Shown: positions 17,496 to 30,594 of the stretch, one piece after another
How positions within the stretch are numbered: the first letter of the stretch is position 1
Layout of the letters: every line of letters begins with the position of its first letter
From: Bradyrhizobium arachidis
GTDB lineage: Bacteria; Pseudomonadota; Alphaproteobacteria; Rhizobiales; Xanthobacteraceae
Assembly (NCBI RefSeq): GCF_024758505.1
Contig: NZ_CP077970.1
Coordinates: 992,001 to 1,056,000 of the forward strand
Length of the DNA: 64,000 bases
Direction: 5' to 3'
Made by a program: the position numbers and the translations under genes
The notes under the pieces: model-generated
What the model saw: the letters and a program-made list of their open reading frames with translations, nothing else
Told to the model about the DNA's origin: nothing
Database searches by the model: none

Positions 17496-18374
17496 TCAAA
17501 CTCGCTTGACGATGTGCCGGCCGAACAGACCAGCGGGTTTGACGACCAGGACGGAAATGATCAGCGCGAGCGCGATCGGGAGTTTCAGTTCATTGCCGAC
17601 GCCGGGGATGTAGGTGCCGGCGAGGTTCTCGAAGACACCCATCAGGAAGCCGCCGACCACGGCGCCGAACGGGCTCGTCAGCCCACCGAGCACCGCCGCG
17701 GCGAAGCCGTAGATCAGCACGCCGCCCATCATGTTGGGCTCCAGGAACACGACCGGCGCGATCAGCATGCCGGCGATGGCGCCGATGGCGGACGCCATGC
17801 CCCAGCCGAGCGCGATCATCCAGCTCGTGTTGATGCCGACGAGCCGCGCCGATTCCGGCAGCGCCGCCGCCGCCCGCATCGCGAGGCCAATCCGAGTGTA
17901 CTGGAAGAAGAAGAACAGCCCGAGCAGCAGCAGGAGGGTGACGCCGATCATGCCGGCCTGGTGGGTCGAGATGAGCTGGCTGCCGAGGAACGGCGCGGAG
18001 CCGAACGGGGTCGGATATTGCTTGATCGTGAAGTCCCAGATCAGACCGGCGCACGAGTTGATGATTGCGAACAGTGCAATGAAGCCAGCGACGTTGGTCA
18101 GGATCGGAGCCTTGGCGAGCGGCTTGAACAGGACCCGCTCGATCACGATACCGCCGGCGAAGGCGAATACCAGCGTGAGCACGAAGGCGCCCCAATAGGG
18201 CACGCCCCACTGCATCAACTGCCAGGAGACGAAGGTCGCGAACATCGCCATCTCGCCCTGGGCGAAATTGAGATGGTCGATCGCCTGGTAGATCATCACC
18301 ACGGCCAGCGCCATACAGGCATAGATGGCGCCGGTGGCAATCCCAGCCAGGATTTGGTTGGTGAAAAGCTCCAT
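17496..18374 (-). CDS. livH: Liv-type ABC transporter permease (LivH)
   Basis: 292 aa, about eight membrane helices, LivH family: 'DHLNFAQGEMAMFATFVSW' at about residues 33-51 and the coupling loop 'GLAMRAAAALPESARLVGIN' at about 180-199. Usual length for the family. ATG 18374 follows the livF stop by 12 nt. Second membrane subunit of the importer encoded with the four binding proteins. Confidence 0.9.
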   Translation of the reverse strand: MELFTNQILAGIATGAIYACMALAVVMIYQAIDHLNFAQGEMAMFATFVSWQLMQWGVPYWGAFVLTLVFAFAGGIVIERVLFKPLAKAPILTNVAGFIALFAIINSCAGLIWDFTIKQYPTPFGSAPFLGSQLISTHQAGMIGVTLLLLLGLFFFFQYTRIGLAMRAAAALPESARLVGINTSWMIALGWGMASAIGAIAGMLIAPVVFLEPNMMGGVLIYGFAAAVLGGLTSPFGAVVGGFLMGVFENLAGTYIPGVGNELKLPIALALIISVLVVKPAGLFGRHIVKRV

Positions 18375-18386
18375 GGTCCCGGCTCC

Positions 18387-19894
<1,508 letters not shown>

Positions 19895-19960
19895 CTCGTC
19901 TCGCCCACAGCGTTGAGTGGGCCGAAGGGCGAAACGTTTCGCCCTCTGCAACGACAAAGG

Positions 19961-20827
19961 CTATCTGATCCCCTCGGCCACACGTGCAACTTTTCCTCCT
20001 GATTTCAGCTTCTTGCTGACTTCTTTTTTCGACGAGGGCACCAAACCGCCGAGTGCCGCTTCAATGTTCCTTACCATCGCCAAGAGACGTGGTCCAATGT
20101 CGTTGATCAAACGCTCTTCCGTGAAGCGGAATGCCGGCGCGCCGCAATTGAACGCGTAGGGACCAGTTCCGTCATTCAGCTTGAGCGCGACGCCGGCGGC
20201 GCCGATGTCGTCGTGCCAGTCGCCGACCGAAATCGCAAAACCGTATTTCGCGACGGTCTCACCGGAACGCTCCAATCCGTCACGCAGCTTGGGCCAGCGG
20301 CTGCCGTAATGTTCACGCAGATCGCGCAGCAGCGTGGTGCGCTCGTCCTCGCCCAGCGCCCAGAAATAGGCGCGGCCCATCGCGCTGGTTGCAATCGGCA
20401 CGCGCGAGCCGACGTCAAGTTGAACGCCGACCGTCTCGCTGCCCCGGCTTTGTCCGAAATAGATCATGCTCTGCCGGTCGCGGCCGCCGACGGCGACCGC
20501 CCCGCCGGTCGCGCGCATCACTTCCTCGCGGAACGGCTCGGACAAATGGCGAATGCCGAGATTGGCCAGCGCCGCGTAGCCGAGCGCCAGCGCGGCCGGC
20601 GCGAGCTGATACTTTTCGAAACGGGGAACCGGTGTAAGATAACCAAGCCTCGTCAACGTGTAAGTCAGCCGTGACACCGTGGGCTTGGGCAAATTCGTAC
20701 GGGCCGCGATCTCCTGATTGCCGAGAAGTCCGTCGTTGGGGTGGAATGCGCGCAATACATCTAGTCCGCGGGAAAGCGCGACGACGAAGTTCCGATCGGT
20801 CGCTGGCTTCTTTCCTGTACGCTTCAT
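19961..20827 (-). CDS. IclR-family transcriptional regulator
   Basis: 288 aa from ATG 20827. N-terminal winged HTH at about residues 15-80 ('NQEIAARTNLPKPTVSRLTY'), then the IclR effector domain (about 90-265, with 'SMIYFGQSRGSETV' and 'IATSAMGRAYFWAL'), and a Lys-rich tail. Divergent from the pim-type operon (131-nt spacer) and upstream of livGFHM, so it probably controls both. A perfect palindrome in the spacer (20895-20913) is the likely binding site. The frame is open further upstream to 20914, but that part would overlap the palindrome and is not family-like. Effector unknown; a dicarboxyl-CoA or dicarboxylate would suit the context. Confidence 0.9.
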   Translation of the reverse strand: MKRTGKKPATDRNFVVALSRGLDVLRAFHPNDGLLGNQEIAARTNLPKPTVSRLTYTLTRLGYLTPVPRFEKYQLAPAALALGYAALANLGIRHLSEPFREEVMRATGGAVAVGGRDRQSMIYFGQSRGSETVGVQLDVGSRVPIATSAMGRAYFWALGEDERTTLLRDLREHYGSRWPKLRDGLERSGETVAKYGFAISVGDWHDDIGAAGVALKLNDGTGPYAFNCGAPAFRFTEERLINDIGPRLLAMVRNIEAALGGLVPSSKKEVSKKLKSGGKVARVAEGIR

Positions 20828-20854
20828 CCCTGATCTGCTTCTTGCGCGGAGTCG

Positions 20855-20883
20855 TTGACAAGCCACGTGCTTCAAAATAACCC
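20855..20883 (+). promoter_or_regulatory. Candidate sigma-70 promoter for the pim-type operon
   Basis: Perfect -35 TTGACA at 20855-20860, then 16-17 nt to ATAACC/TAACCC (20877-20883) as a moderate -10. Transcription would begin near 20890, directly at the palindrome, and run into pimF. Confidence 0.5.
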
Positions 20884-20894
20884 TGCCGTCAAGA

Positions 20895-20913
20895 TGCGGA
20901 ATTAAATTCCGCA
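20895..20913. promoter_or_regulatory. Perfect palindrome, probable IclR-family operator
   Basis: TGCGGAATT-A-AATTCCGCA: 9-bp perfect arms around one central base. IclR-family proteins bind short AT-centred palindromes of this type. It lies between the divergent regulator and pimF genes, just downstream of the candidate pimF promoter, a position suited to repression. Confidence 0.7.
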
Positions 20914-20958
20914 CCGCGAAATCGAATAAAAGTAAATCCCCACCAAGGAGGGTATGCC

Positions 20959-23055
<2,097 letters not shown>

Positions 23056-23075
23056 TGGCCGTTGTCTCTCCACTC

Positions 23076-23153
23076 GTCATTCCGGGGCGATGCGAAGCAT
23101 CGAACCCGGAATCTCGAGATTCCGGGTTCGCCCTTCGGGCGCCCCGGAATGAC
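23076..23153. repeat. Palindromic repeat in the pimF-pimA gap
   Basis: Outer arms GTCATTCCGGGGC (23076-23088) and GCCCCGGAATGAC (23141-23153); the inner section 23101-23130 is itself a perfect palindrome around CTCGAG. Typical rhizobial intergenic element. It fills most of the 118-nt gap between two co-directional genes. Confidence 0.88.
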
Positions 23154-23173
23154 TGTGTTTGTGGCTAGAGAAA

Positions 23174-24865
23174 ATGACCCATCCCGGCGAACAGTTTTAT
23201 CCCGAGGGCGTGCGGTGGGACGACACCATCGTCCAGGGCACGCTGCCTGACCTTCTGTCCAAGGCCGCCGCCGATTACGGCGCGCGCGCCGCGTTCGAAT
23301 TTCGCGACCGGCCGATCAGCTATAGCGAACTGGAAGCGAAGGTGGAGCAGGCGGCTGCGGCCTTCCTGCGCGCCGGCTGCGGCAAGAACTCCTCCGTCGC
23401 GCTGTTCCTCGGCAACACGCCGGACCATCCCGTCAATTTCTTCGGCGCGCTGAAGGCAGGCAGCCGTGTCGCGCATCTGTCGCCGCTCGATGGCGAGATC
23501 GCGCTGTCGCACAAGGTCACGGACTCAGGCGCGCGGGTGCTCGTCACCTCCAACCTCGCCGCGCTGTTGCCGACCGCGCTGAAGTTTCTGGAGAAGGGCC
23601 TGATCGACACGTTGATCGTTTGCGAGGACGATCATTGGGGCAAGATCGGCACACCACAAGCGCCGATCCCGAACGATCCCCGCATCGTCACCTTCAAGCA
23701 GTTCGTCGACGGCGCGACAAAACCCGCGCAATGGCCTGATGTGACGGCCGATGACGTCGCACTCTTGCAATATACCGGCGGCACCACCGGCCTGCCGAAA
23801 GGCGCGATGCTGACGCACGGCAATCTCACCTCGGCGGTGTCGATCTACGACGTCTGGGGCAGGCCCGGACGCGCGGCGCGCGGCAACGTCATCGAGCGCG
23901 TGATTTGCGTGCTGCCGCTGTTTCATATCTACGCGCTCACGGTCGTGCTGCTGTCCTCGCTCCGCCGCGGCAATCTGATCTCGCTCCATCAGCGCTTCGA
24001 CGTCGAGGCCGTGATGCGCGACATCGAGGTCAAGCGCGCGACCTACTTTCCGGGCGTGCCGACGATGTGGATCGCGATCGCAGCACTGCCCGATCTCGAC
24101 AAGCGCGACTTTTCCTCGCTTCACGCCATCGGCTCCGGCGGCGCGCCGCTGCCGGTGGAGATCGCCAACTTCTTCGAGCGCAAGGTCGGCAAGAAGCTGA
24201 AGAGCGGCTGGGGCATGACCGAGACCTGCTCGCCCGGCACCGGCCATCCGCAGGAAGGGCCGGAAAAGCCCGGCTCGATCGGGCTGATGCTGCCGGGCAT
24301 TGAGCTCGACGTGGTCTCGCTCGATGATCCGACAAGAGTGCTGCCACCGGGCGAAGTCGGCGAGATCCGCATCAAGGGCCCGAACGTCACCAAGGGCTAC
24401 TGGAATAAGCCGAAGGGGTCCACAGAATCCTTTGTCGACGGCCGCTTCCTCACCGGCGACATCGGCTACGTGGACACGGATGGCTATTTCTTCCTGGTCG
24501 ACCGCAAGAAGGACATGATCATCTCCGGCGGCTTCAACGTCTATCCGCAGATGATCGAGCAGGCGATCTATACGCACCCCGGCGTGCACGAGGTCATCGT
24601 CATCGGCATCCCCGACCAGTATCGCGGCGAGGCGGCAAAGGCTTTCATCAAGCTCAAGCCGGACGCAAAGCCGTTCTCGGCCGACGAGCTGCGCGCCTTC
24701 CTCGCCGGCAAGGTCGGCAAGCATGAATTGCCCGCGGCGGTCGAGTTCGTCGACGAACTGCCGCGCACCCCGGTCGGCAAGCTGTCGCGCCATGAATTGC
24801 GCCAGCAGCAAAAGCCGTCTTCGCAATCAACACCACAGCAAGTCGCAACAGGAGTTCGCTCGTGA
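23174..24865 (+). CDS. pimA: Acyl-CoA ligase (AMP-forming), PimA-like
   Basis: 563 aa, adenylate-forming superfamily. The P-loop-like motif '[14 protein letters not shown]' is at about residues 200-213, '[13 protein letters not shown]' follows, '[17 protein letters not shown]' marks the hinge, and the catalytic lysine is in '[12 protein letters not shown]' (about 536). Reaction by family: fatty or dicarboxylic acid + CoA + ATP to acyl-CoA. I use ATG 23174; the alternative TTG 15 nt upstream lies at the edge of the repeat. Stop overlaps the GTG of the next gene. First committed step of the pathway. Confidence 0.9.
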   Translation: MTHPGEQFYPEGVRWDDTIVQGTLPDLLSKAAADYGARAAFEFRDRPISYSELEAKVEQAAAAFLRAGCGKNSSVALFLGNTPDHPVNFFGALKAGSRVAHLSPLDGEIALSHKVTDSGARVLVTSNLAALLPTALKFLEKGLIDTLIVCEDDHWGKIGTPQAPIPNDPRIVTFKQFVDGATKPAQWPDVTADDVALLQYTGGTTGLPKGAMLTHGNLTSAVSIYDVWGRPGRAARGNVIERVICVLPLFHIYALTVVLLSSLRRGNLISLHQRFDVEAVMRDIEVKRATYFPGVPTMWIAIAALPDLDKRDFSSLHAIGSGGAPLPVEIANFFERKVGKKLKSGWGMTETCSPGTGHPQEGPEKPGSIGLMLPGIELDVVSLDDPTRVLPPGEVGEIRIKGPNVTKGYWNKPKGSTESFVDGRFLTGDIGYVDTDGYFFLVDRKKDMIISGGFNVYPQMIEQAIYTHPGVHEVIVIGIPDQYRGEAAKAFIKLKPDAKPFSADELRAFLAGKVGKHELPAAVEFVDELPRTPVGKLSRHELRQQQKPSSQSTPQQVATGVRS

Positions 24866-26049
24866 CTGACGCCGTCATCGTTTCCACTGCCCGTACGCCG
24901 ATCGGCAAGGCCTATCGCGGTGCGCTCAACGCCACCGGAGGCGCGACCTTGCTCGGGCATGCGATCGGCGAGGCGGTCGCCCGCGCCAAGGTCGATCCGA
25001 AGGAGATCGAGGACGTCGTGATGGGCGCGGCGCTCCAGCAGGGTTCGACCGGCGGCAACATCGCGCGCAAGGCGCTGCTCCGCGCCGGCCTTCCCGTCAC
25101 GGTCGCCGGCACCACCATTGACCGCCAGTGCGCCTCGGGCCTGCAGGCGATCGCGCTTGCCGCCCGTTCGGTGATCTTTGACGGCGTCGAAATCGCGGTT
25201 GGCGGCGGCGGCGAGTCGATCTCGCTCGTCCAGAACGACAAGATGAACGTCTTCCAGGCCCAGGATCCGGCGCTGCTCGAGATCAAGGGCGAGGTCTACA
25301 TGCCCATGATCGATACGGCCGAGGTGGTTGCCAAGCGCTACAACATCTCGCGCGAGAAGCAGGACGAATATTCACTGGAGAGCCAGCGCCGAACCGCGGC
25401 AGCCCAGCAGGGCGGCAAGTTCAAGGACGAGATCGCGCCGATCACCACCAAGATGGCCGTGACCGACAAGGCGAGCGGTGCGGTGTCCTTCAAGGACGTG
25501 ACGCTGTCGCAGGACGAGGGTCCGCGCCCCGAGACCACGGCCGAGGGCCTCGCGGGCCTCAAGGCGGTGCGCGGCGACGGTTTCACCGTCACCGCCGGCA
25601 ATGCCAGCCAGCTCTCGGACGGCGCCAGCGCCTCCGTCATCATGAGCGACAAGGAAGCGGCCAAGCGCTCCCTGAAGCCGCTCGGTATCTTCCGCGGCTT
25701 CGTCTCCGCCGGTTGCGAGCCCGACGAGATGGGCATCGGCCCGGTGTTCGCCGTGCCGCGGCTACTCAAGCGCCATGGCCTCACGGTCGACGACATCGGT
25801 CTCTGGGAATTGAACGAGGCGTTTGCGGTGCAGGTGCTCTACTGCCGTGACAAGCTCGGCATCGACCCCGAGAAGATCAACGTCAATGGCGGCGCGATTT
25901 CGGTCGGCCATCCCTACGGCATGTCGGGCGCGCGCCTCACCGGCCACGCCCTGATCGAAGGCCGCCGTCGCAAGGCCAAGTATGCGGTCGTCACCATGTG
26001 CGTCGGCGGCGGCATGGGCGCGGCAGGTCTGTTCGAGGTGTTGCAGTAG
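24862..26049 (+). CDS. pimB: Acetyl-CoA acyltransferase (thiolase), PimB-like
   Basis: 395 aa. Nucleophile Cys90 in 'DRQCASGLQ', His350 in '[10 protein letters not shown]', and second catalytic Cys380 in '[11 protein letters not shown]': the complete thiolase set. GTG start 24862 overlaps the pimA stop (GTGA), and ACAGGAG lies upstream. Reaction: thiolytic cleavage of 3-ketoacyl-CoA with release of acetyl-CoA. Long enough for a full two-domain thiolase. Confidence 0.93.
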   Translation: MTDAVIVSTARTPIGKAYRGALNATGGATLLGHAIGEAVARAKVDPKEIEDVVMGAALQQGSTGGNIARKALLRAGLPVTVAGTTIDRQCASGLQAIALAARSVIFDGVEIAVGGGGESISLVQNDKMNVFQAQDPALLEIKGEVYMPMIDTAEVVAKRYNISREKQDEYSLESQRRTAAAQQGGKFKDEIAPITTKMAVTDKASGAVSFKDVTLSQDEGPRPETTAEGLAGLKAVRGDGFTVTAGNASQLSDGASASVIMSDKEAAKRSLKPLGIFRGFVSAGCEPDEMGIGPVFAVPRLLKRHGLTVDDIGLWELNEAFAVQVLYCRDKLGIDPEKINVNGGAISVGHPYGMSGARLTGHALIEGRRRKAKYAVVTMCVGGGMGAAGLFEVLQ

Positions 26050-26053
26050 TTGC

Positions 26054-26176
26054 GTCGTCCCGGCGAAAGCCGGGACCCATACTCCGCAGCCGGAGTTTGG
26101 GGCACAGACGATAGTTGCCTGTGCCAAGACAATGAAGACGAGTGGTTATGGGTCCCGGCCTTCGCCGGGGCGACGA
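26054..26176. repeat. Palindromic repeat in the pimB-pimC gap
   Basis: Arms GTCGTCCCGGCGAAAGCCGG...CCCATA (26054-26081) and TATGGGTCCCGGCC...CGACGA (26147-26176) are nearly complementary. The interior holds another short inverted pair (GGCACAG/CTGTGCC). Ends just before the pimC ribosome site. Confidence 0.85.
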
Positions 26177-26198
26177 GGGAAGCTCACAGGAGGATCCG

Positions 26199-27389
26199 AT
26201 GGATCTCGCATTCACGAAGGAAGAGCAGGCGTTTCGCGAGGAAGTGCGGCAGTTCTTCCGCGACAACGTGCCGCCGGATACGCGGCGCAAGCTGGTCGAG
26301 GGCCGTCATCTCTCGAAGGACGAGATGGTGACCTGGTGGCGCATCCTCAACAAGAAGGGCTGGGGCGTCAGCCACTGGCCGAAGCAGTATGGCGGCACGG
26401 GCTGGACGTCCGTGCAGCACTACATCTTCAACGAGGAGCTGCAGTCCTATCCGGCGCCGCAGCCACTCGCCTTCGGCGTCAGCATGGTCGGCCCGGTCAT
26501 CTACACCTTCGGCAACGAAGAGCAGAAGAAGCAGTACCTGCCGCGTATCGCCAATGTCGACGACTGGTGGTGCCAGGGTTTTTCCGAGCCAGGCTCCGGC
26601 TCCGACCTCGCTTCGCTGAAGACAAAGGCCGAGCGCAAGGGCGACAAGTGGATCATCAACGGCCAGAAGACCTGGACCACGCTGGCGCAGCACGCCGACA
26701 TGATCTTCTGCCTCTGCCGCACCGATGCGAGCGCGAAGAAGCAGATGGGCATCTCCTTCATCGTGTTCAGCATGAAGTCGAAGGGCGTCACCGTGCGCCC
26801 GATCCAGACCATCGACGGCGGCCACGAGGTCAACGAGGTCTTCTTCGACGACGTCGAGGTGCCCGTCGAGAACCTGATCGGCGAGGAGAACAAGGGCTGG
26901 GATTACGCAAAATTCCTGCTCGGCAATGAGCGCACCGGCATCGCGCGGGTCGGCGTCTCCAAGGAGCGGCTGCGCCGCATCAAGGAGCTCGCCGGCAAGG
27001 TCGAGTCCGGCGGCAAGCCGATCATCCAGGACTCAGCGTTCCGCGAAAAGCTCGCCGCCTGCGAGATCGAGCTGAAGGCCCTGGAGCTGACACAGCTCCG
27101 CGTTGTCGCCGACGAAGGCAAGCACGGCAAGGGCAAGCCCAACCCGGCATCGTCGGTGCTCAAGATCAAGGGTTCTGAGATCCAGCAGACCACGACCGAA
27201 CTGCTCATGGAGGTCATCGGCCCGTTCGCGGCGCCCTATGACGTCCATGGCGACGACGGTTCGAACGAGGCCATGGAGTGGACCGCCCAGATCGCGCCGA
27301 GCTACTTCAACAACCGCAAGGTCTCGATCTACGGCGGCTCCAACGAGATCCAGCGGAACATCATCGCCAAGGCGGTGCTGGGGCTGTAG
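26199..27389 (+). CDS. pimC: Acyl-CoA dehydrogenase, PimC-like (large subunit)
   Basis: 396 aa FAD-dependent acyl-CoA dehydrogenase: 'WWCQGFSEPGSGSDLASLKT' (FAD/substrate segment, about residues 123-142), 'WIINGQKTWTTLAQHAD', and C-terminal 'IYGGSNEIQRNIIAKAVLGL'. Start at ATG 26199 after ACAGGAGG; the frame is open into the repeat upstream but that part is not coding-like. In R. palustris PimC and PimD are described as the two subunits of pimeloyl-CoA dehydrogenase. Here the pair is adjacent too, so a heteromer is likely. Confidence 0.9.
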   Translation: MDLAFTKEEQAFREEVRQFFRDNVPPDTRRKLVEGRHLSKDEMVTWWRILNKKGWGVSHWPKQYGGTGWTSVQHYIFNEELQSYPAPQPLAFGVSMVGPVIYTFGNEEQKKQYLPRIANVDDWWCQGFSEPGSGSDLASLKTKAERKGDKWIINGQKTWTTLAQHADMIFCLCRTDASAKKQMGISFIVFSMKSKGVTVRPIQTIDGGHEVNEVFFDDVEVPVENLIGEENKGWDYAKFLLGNERTGIARVGVSKERLRRIKELAGKVESGGKPIIQDSAFREKLAACEIELKALELTQLRVVADEGKHGKGKPNPASSVLKIKGSEIQQTTTELLMEVIGPFAAPYDVHGDDGSNEAMEWTAQIAPSYFNNRKVSIYGGSNEIQRNIIAKAVLGL

Positions 27390-27407
27390 GCCCCGCCATC
27401 GAACACT

Positions 27408-27508
27408 GTCGTCCCCCGCGAAGGCGGGGGACCCAGTACGCCGCGGCAGTCGTGGTTACGGCAGGTAGCTGTGTTTACTGGATCCCCGCCTGCGCGGGGA
27501 TGACGACG
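27408..27508. repeat. Palindromic repeat in the pimC-pimD gap
   Basis: Starts GTCGTCCCCCGCGAAGGCGG and ends CCGCCTGCGCGGGGATGACGAC, imperfect inverted arms with an internal CCAGTA/TACTGG pair. Same family logic as the other pim gaps. Confidence 0.83.
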
Positions 27509-27556
27509 GGAGATCGGGGCAGCAGCCCGCCCTTATGATTTTGGAGAGAAGGTAAG

Positions 27557-28699
27557 ATGGATTTTGATTTGACCGAGGAGCAGCGGCTTCTCAAGGACAG
27601 CGTCGACGGCCTGCTGACGGATTCCTACGATTTCGAGCAGCGCAAGAAATACATGAAGGAGAAGGGCGGCTGGAGCAAAGCCGTCTGGGGCAAGCTCGCC
27701 GAGCAGGGCCTGCTCGGCCTGCCCTTCGCGGAGGCCGATGGCGGTTTTGGTGCCGGCGGCGTCGAGACCATGATCGTCATGGAGGCGCTCGGCAAGGCGC
27801 TGGTGCTGGAGCCTTATCTCGCAACCGTCGTGATCGGCGGCGGCTTTTTGCGCCATGGCGGCTCGGATGCGCAGAAGGCCGCGCATGTGCCAGGCATCAT
27901 CGACGGCAGCAAGACGTTTGCCTTCGCGCAGGTCGAGAAGAATTCGCGCTATGATCTGTTCGACGTGTCAACGACGGCGAAGAAGAAGGGCGAGGGCTAC
28001 GTCATCGACGGCGAAAAGTTCGTCGTGCTCAACGGCGAGAACGCCGATACGCTCATCGTGACCGCGCGCACCAAGGGGGATCGCCGTGACAAGAGCGGCA
28101 TCGGCGTCTTCCTGATACCCGCGACCGCCAAGGGTATCACCAAGAAGTCCTATCCGACCCAGGACGGCCTGCACGCCGCCGACCTCACCTTCACCGGTGT
28201 CGAGGTCGGCGCAGATGCTGCGATTGGCAATCCCGAGGACAGTCTCGCGCTGATCGAGCGCGTGGTCGATGAAGCCCGCGTCGCGCTCTGCGCCGAGGCG
28301 GTCGGCCTGATGGACGAGTCGCTCAAGACCACGGTCGAGTACATCAAGACGCGCAAGCAATTTGGCGTCGCGATCGGTTCGTTCCAAAGCCTCCAGCACC
28401 GCGCCTCCGACATGTTCGTCGCCGCGGAGCAGGCCCGCTCGATGTCGATGTTCGCGACCATGGCTGGTGATTTCGAGGACGCCAAGGAGCGCTCAAACGC
28501 GATCGCGGCGGCCAAGGTGCAGATCGGCAAGTCGCTGAAGTTCGTCGGCCAGCAGTCGATCCAGCTCCATGGCGGCATCGGCATGACCATGGAGGCGAAG
28601 ATCGGCCACTACTTCAAGCGCCTGACCATGATCGAGAACACCTTTGGCGACACCGACTATCACCAGCGCCGCGTGGCTGATGCGGGTGGGTTGATCTGA
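27557..28699 (+). CDS. pimD: Acyl-CoA dehydrogenase, PimD-like (small subunit)
   Basis: 380 aa acyl-CoA dehydrogenase starting 'MDFDLTEEQRLLKDSVDGLL', with 'KTRKQFGVAIGSFQSLQHR' at about residues 271-289 and 'QLHGGIGMTMEAKIGHYFKR' at about 336-355. ATG 27557 follows GGAGAGAAGG. Diverged from PimC, as expected of a heteromer partner. Dehydrogenates acyl-CoA (pimeloyl-CoA type) to enoyl-CoA for PimF. Confidence 0.9.
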   Translation: MDFDLTEEQRLLKDSVDGLLTDSYDFEQRKKYMKEKGGWSKAVWGKLAEQGLLGLPFAEADGGFGAGGVETMIVMEALGKALVLEPYLATVVIGGGFLRHGGSDAQKAAHVPGIIDGSKTFAFAQVEKNSRYDLFDVSTTAKKKGEGYVIDGEKFVVLNGENADTLIVTARTKGDRRDKSGIGVFLIPATAKGITKKSYPTQDGLHAADLTFTGVEVGADAAIGNPEDSLALIERVVDEARVALCAEAVGLMDESLKTTVEYIKTRKQFGVAIGSFQSLQHRASDMFVAAEQARSMSMFATMAGDFEDAKERSNAIAAAKVQIGKSLKFVGQQSIQLHGGIGMTMEAKIGHYFKRLTMIENTFGDTDYHQRRVADAGGLI

Positions 28700-28707
28700 G
28701 CCACACT

Positions 28708-28810
28708 GTCATGCCCCGGCTTGACCGGGGCATCCAGTACGCCGCGGCCTCTCACTTCCAGCCGCGCCGCCTCTGCAATACTGGATCGCCCGGTCAAGCC
28801 GGGCGATGAC
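28708..28810. repeat. Palindromic repeat in the gap after pimD
   Basis: Arms GTCATGCCCCGGCTTGACCG (28708 on) and CGGTCAAGCCGGGCGATGAC (ending 28809), with inner CCAGTA/TACTGG. Dispersed rhizobial element. Confidence 0.85.
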
Positions 28811-28842
28811 ACCGAACAAGTGGAATCAGCGGAGCAACAACA

Positions 28843-29616
28843 ATGAAAAACACCCCGTTCGATCTCACCGGAAAAGTCGCCGTCGTCACCGGCTCCAGCC
28901 GCGGCATCGGTCGCTCCTCGGCCGAGCTGCTTGCCAAGCTCGGCGCCAAGGTCGTGGTCTCCTCGCGCAAGGCGGACGCATGCAAGGAGGTTGCCGACGG
29001 CATCATTGCGACCGGTGGCGAAGCCATCGTCATCCCCTGCAACATCGCGCGCCGTAACGAGGTCGAAGCCCTGATCTCGGGCGCGACCAAACATTACGGC
29101 AAGATCGACATTCTCGTCTGTAACGCCGCGGTGAACCCGTATTACGGCCCGCTGCTCGACATCACGGATGAAGCCTTCGACAAGATCATGGGCTCGAACG
29201 TCAAGAGCAACATCTGGCTCTCGGCGCTGGCGATCCCGCAGATGGCCGAGCGCGGTAACGGCTCCGTCATCATCATCTCCTCGATCGGGGGCCTGCGCGG
29301 CTCGACGGTGATCGGCGCCTACGGCATCTCAAAAGCCGCCGATTTCGCGCTGTGCCGCTCGCTCGCCGGTGAGTGGGGCCCCAAGGGCGTGCGCGTCAAC
29401 TGCATCGCGCCTGGCCTCGTGAAGACCGACTTCGCCCGCGCGCTCTGGGAAGACGAAGCGCTGTTGAAGCGCCGCACCGCCACCACCCCGCTCCGTCGCA
29501 TCGGCGAGCCCGACGAGATCGCCGGCGCGGTCGCCTACCTCGCCTCGGACGCCTCGAGCTTCATGACGGGGCAAACCATCGTGATCGACGGCGGCGTCAC
29601 GACGGCGGCGGTTTAG
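28843..29616 (+). CDS. Short-chain dehydrogenase/reductase (sixth gene of the pim-type operon)
   Basis: 257 aa classical SDR. Cofactor motif 'TGSSRGIG' (about residues 16-23), 'NAAV' at about 95-98, catalytic Ser in 'IIISSIGG' (about 146), Tyr160 and Lys164 in 'YGISK', and the C-terminal 'GQTIVIDGGVTT'. Full length. Position corresponds to pimE of R. palustris, but I am not certain that pimE is an SDR, so no symbol is given. Could act on a hydroxy- or ketoacyl-CoA intermediate. Confidence 0.88.
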   Translation: MKNTPFDLTGKVAVVTGSSRGIGRSSAELLAKLGAKVVVSSRKADACKEVADGIIATGGEAIVIPCNIARRNEVEALISGATKHYGKIDILVCNAAVNPYYGPLLDITDEAFDKIMGSNVKSNIWLSALAIPQMAERGNGSVIIISSIGGLRGSTVIGAYGISKAADFALCRSLAGEWGPKGVRVNCIAPGLVKTDFARALWEDEALLKRRTATTPLRRIGEPDEIAGAVAYLASDASSFMTGQTIVIDGGVTTAAV

Positions 29617-29618
29617 CT

Positions 29619-29722
29619 AGAGCATGATCCGGAAAAGTGCGAAGCGATTTTCCGAAAAAGATCATGCTAAAACAACAACCTAAAGCGCGATGACGATTCA
29701 ATCTAATCTCATCGCGCTTTAG
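29619..29722. repeat. Two dispersed rhizobial palindromes in tandem
   Basis: 29619-29669 is the AGAGCATGATCCGGAAAAG ... GATCATGCT element. 29681-29721 has arms TAAAGCGCGATGA / TCATCGCGCTTTA. Both are common in Bradyrhizobium intergenic DNA. They separate convergent transcription units (the SDR and the SGNH genes). Confidence 0.88.
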
Positions 29723-30591
29723 CGTCCATCCAACGCCTTTTCGATCGCGCGCGCCACGATCAGGGCGGAACGCTCGTCGAGGTGCACGCCGTCCGCCCAG
29801 CGCAGCTCGGCCTGCGGCGCATCGATCCGTAGCCAGTGCGCCTGACCCGGGAAGACCTCCCGAACGATAGCCCGGCTCTCGCGGATGAGGCGAGTGCTTT
29901 CGATCTCGGGCGCGACGGGAACCTCGATCAGGAAAGCCCGCGCGCCACGCTGCTCGACGTCCGCGACGAGTTGGCGGATCAGACGCGCGTTCGCAGATAC
30001 CTGCGGCGCGGCGTCCTCCGCGTTCATCTCCTTCACCGCGCGCTCGACATAGACGCGATTGTCGAATCCGGACGGCGGCTGCTTCAGGAGATATTCCAGC
30101 GATGCACGCACCTGCGCTGGCTCGGGCGGCGGGTGATTCCATGTCTCGTAAGCCGCGACCGCGGTGCGCAGCGGGCGCAGCAGCGTGTCGGAGCGCGCGC
30201 TGCCCGCAAATCTCGCGATCAGGGCGTCGTCGGCGGGACGCGACAGCACGTTGGCCTCGATCAGAACGATTTTTGGCAGGTGAGTTTGCTTCGCCACGAT
30301 CTCGAGGCCGGTCACCGCAGAGCCACCGGGCAACGCGAGATTGCGGACCCGGGGAAGCAAGAAATTCTCCTCCTTGAGGCGCCACGCGACCGAGCTTCCG
30401 ACCAGCACGATGTCGGGCGTCGGCTCCTGCACGTAACGGTTCAGGGTGATGAAGTTGCCGTCCCGCGTCGTCGCCGCCGGTTGCTGGAGTCTTGTGCCGA
30501 CCCAGACGGTAGCGAGCCGGCAGACGAGCAGCACCGCGACCGCCATCAGCGTGCATTTGATCAGCCATGTGCGTGCCTGGGAGTTTGGCAT
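29719..30591 (-). CDS. Membrane-anchored SGNH/AlgX-like protein paired with an MBOAT
   Basis: 290 aa. One N-terminal membrane anchor (about residues 12-30), then a periplasmic domain with an SGNH-like nucleophile motif 'LVGSSVAWRL' (about 63-72) and the C-terminal 'DGVHLDERS' Asp-x-x-His pair (about 266-274). Family knowledge: such proteins transfer acyl groups to polysaccharide after an MBOAT brings them across the membrane (AlgI-AlgJ/X logic). Only 3 nt separate it from the upstream MBOAT gene, so they are co-transcribed. Target polymer unknown. A minus-strand open frame shifted by one base covers the same area but lacks these motifs. Confidence 0.78.
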   Translation of the reverse strand: MPNSQARTWLIKCTLMAVAVLLVCRLATVWVGTRLQQPAATTRDGNFITLNRYVQEPTPDIVLVGSSVAWRLKEENFLLPRVRNLALPGGSAVTGLEIVAKQTHLPKIVLIEANVLSRPADDALIARFAGSARSDTLLRPLRTAVAAYETWNHPPPEPAQVRASLEYLLKQPPSGFDNRVYVERAVKEMNAEDAAPQVSANARLIRQLVADVEQRGARAFLIEVPVAPEIESTRLIRESRAIVREVFPGQAHWLRIDAPQAELRWADGVHLDERSALIVARAIEKALDGR

Positions 30592-30594
30592 CGG

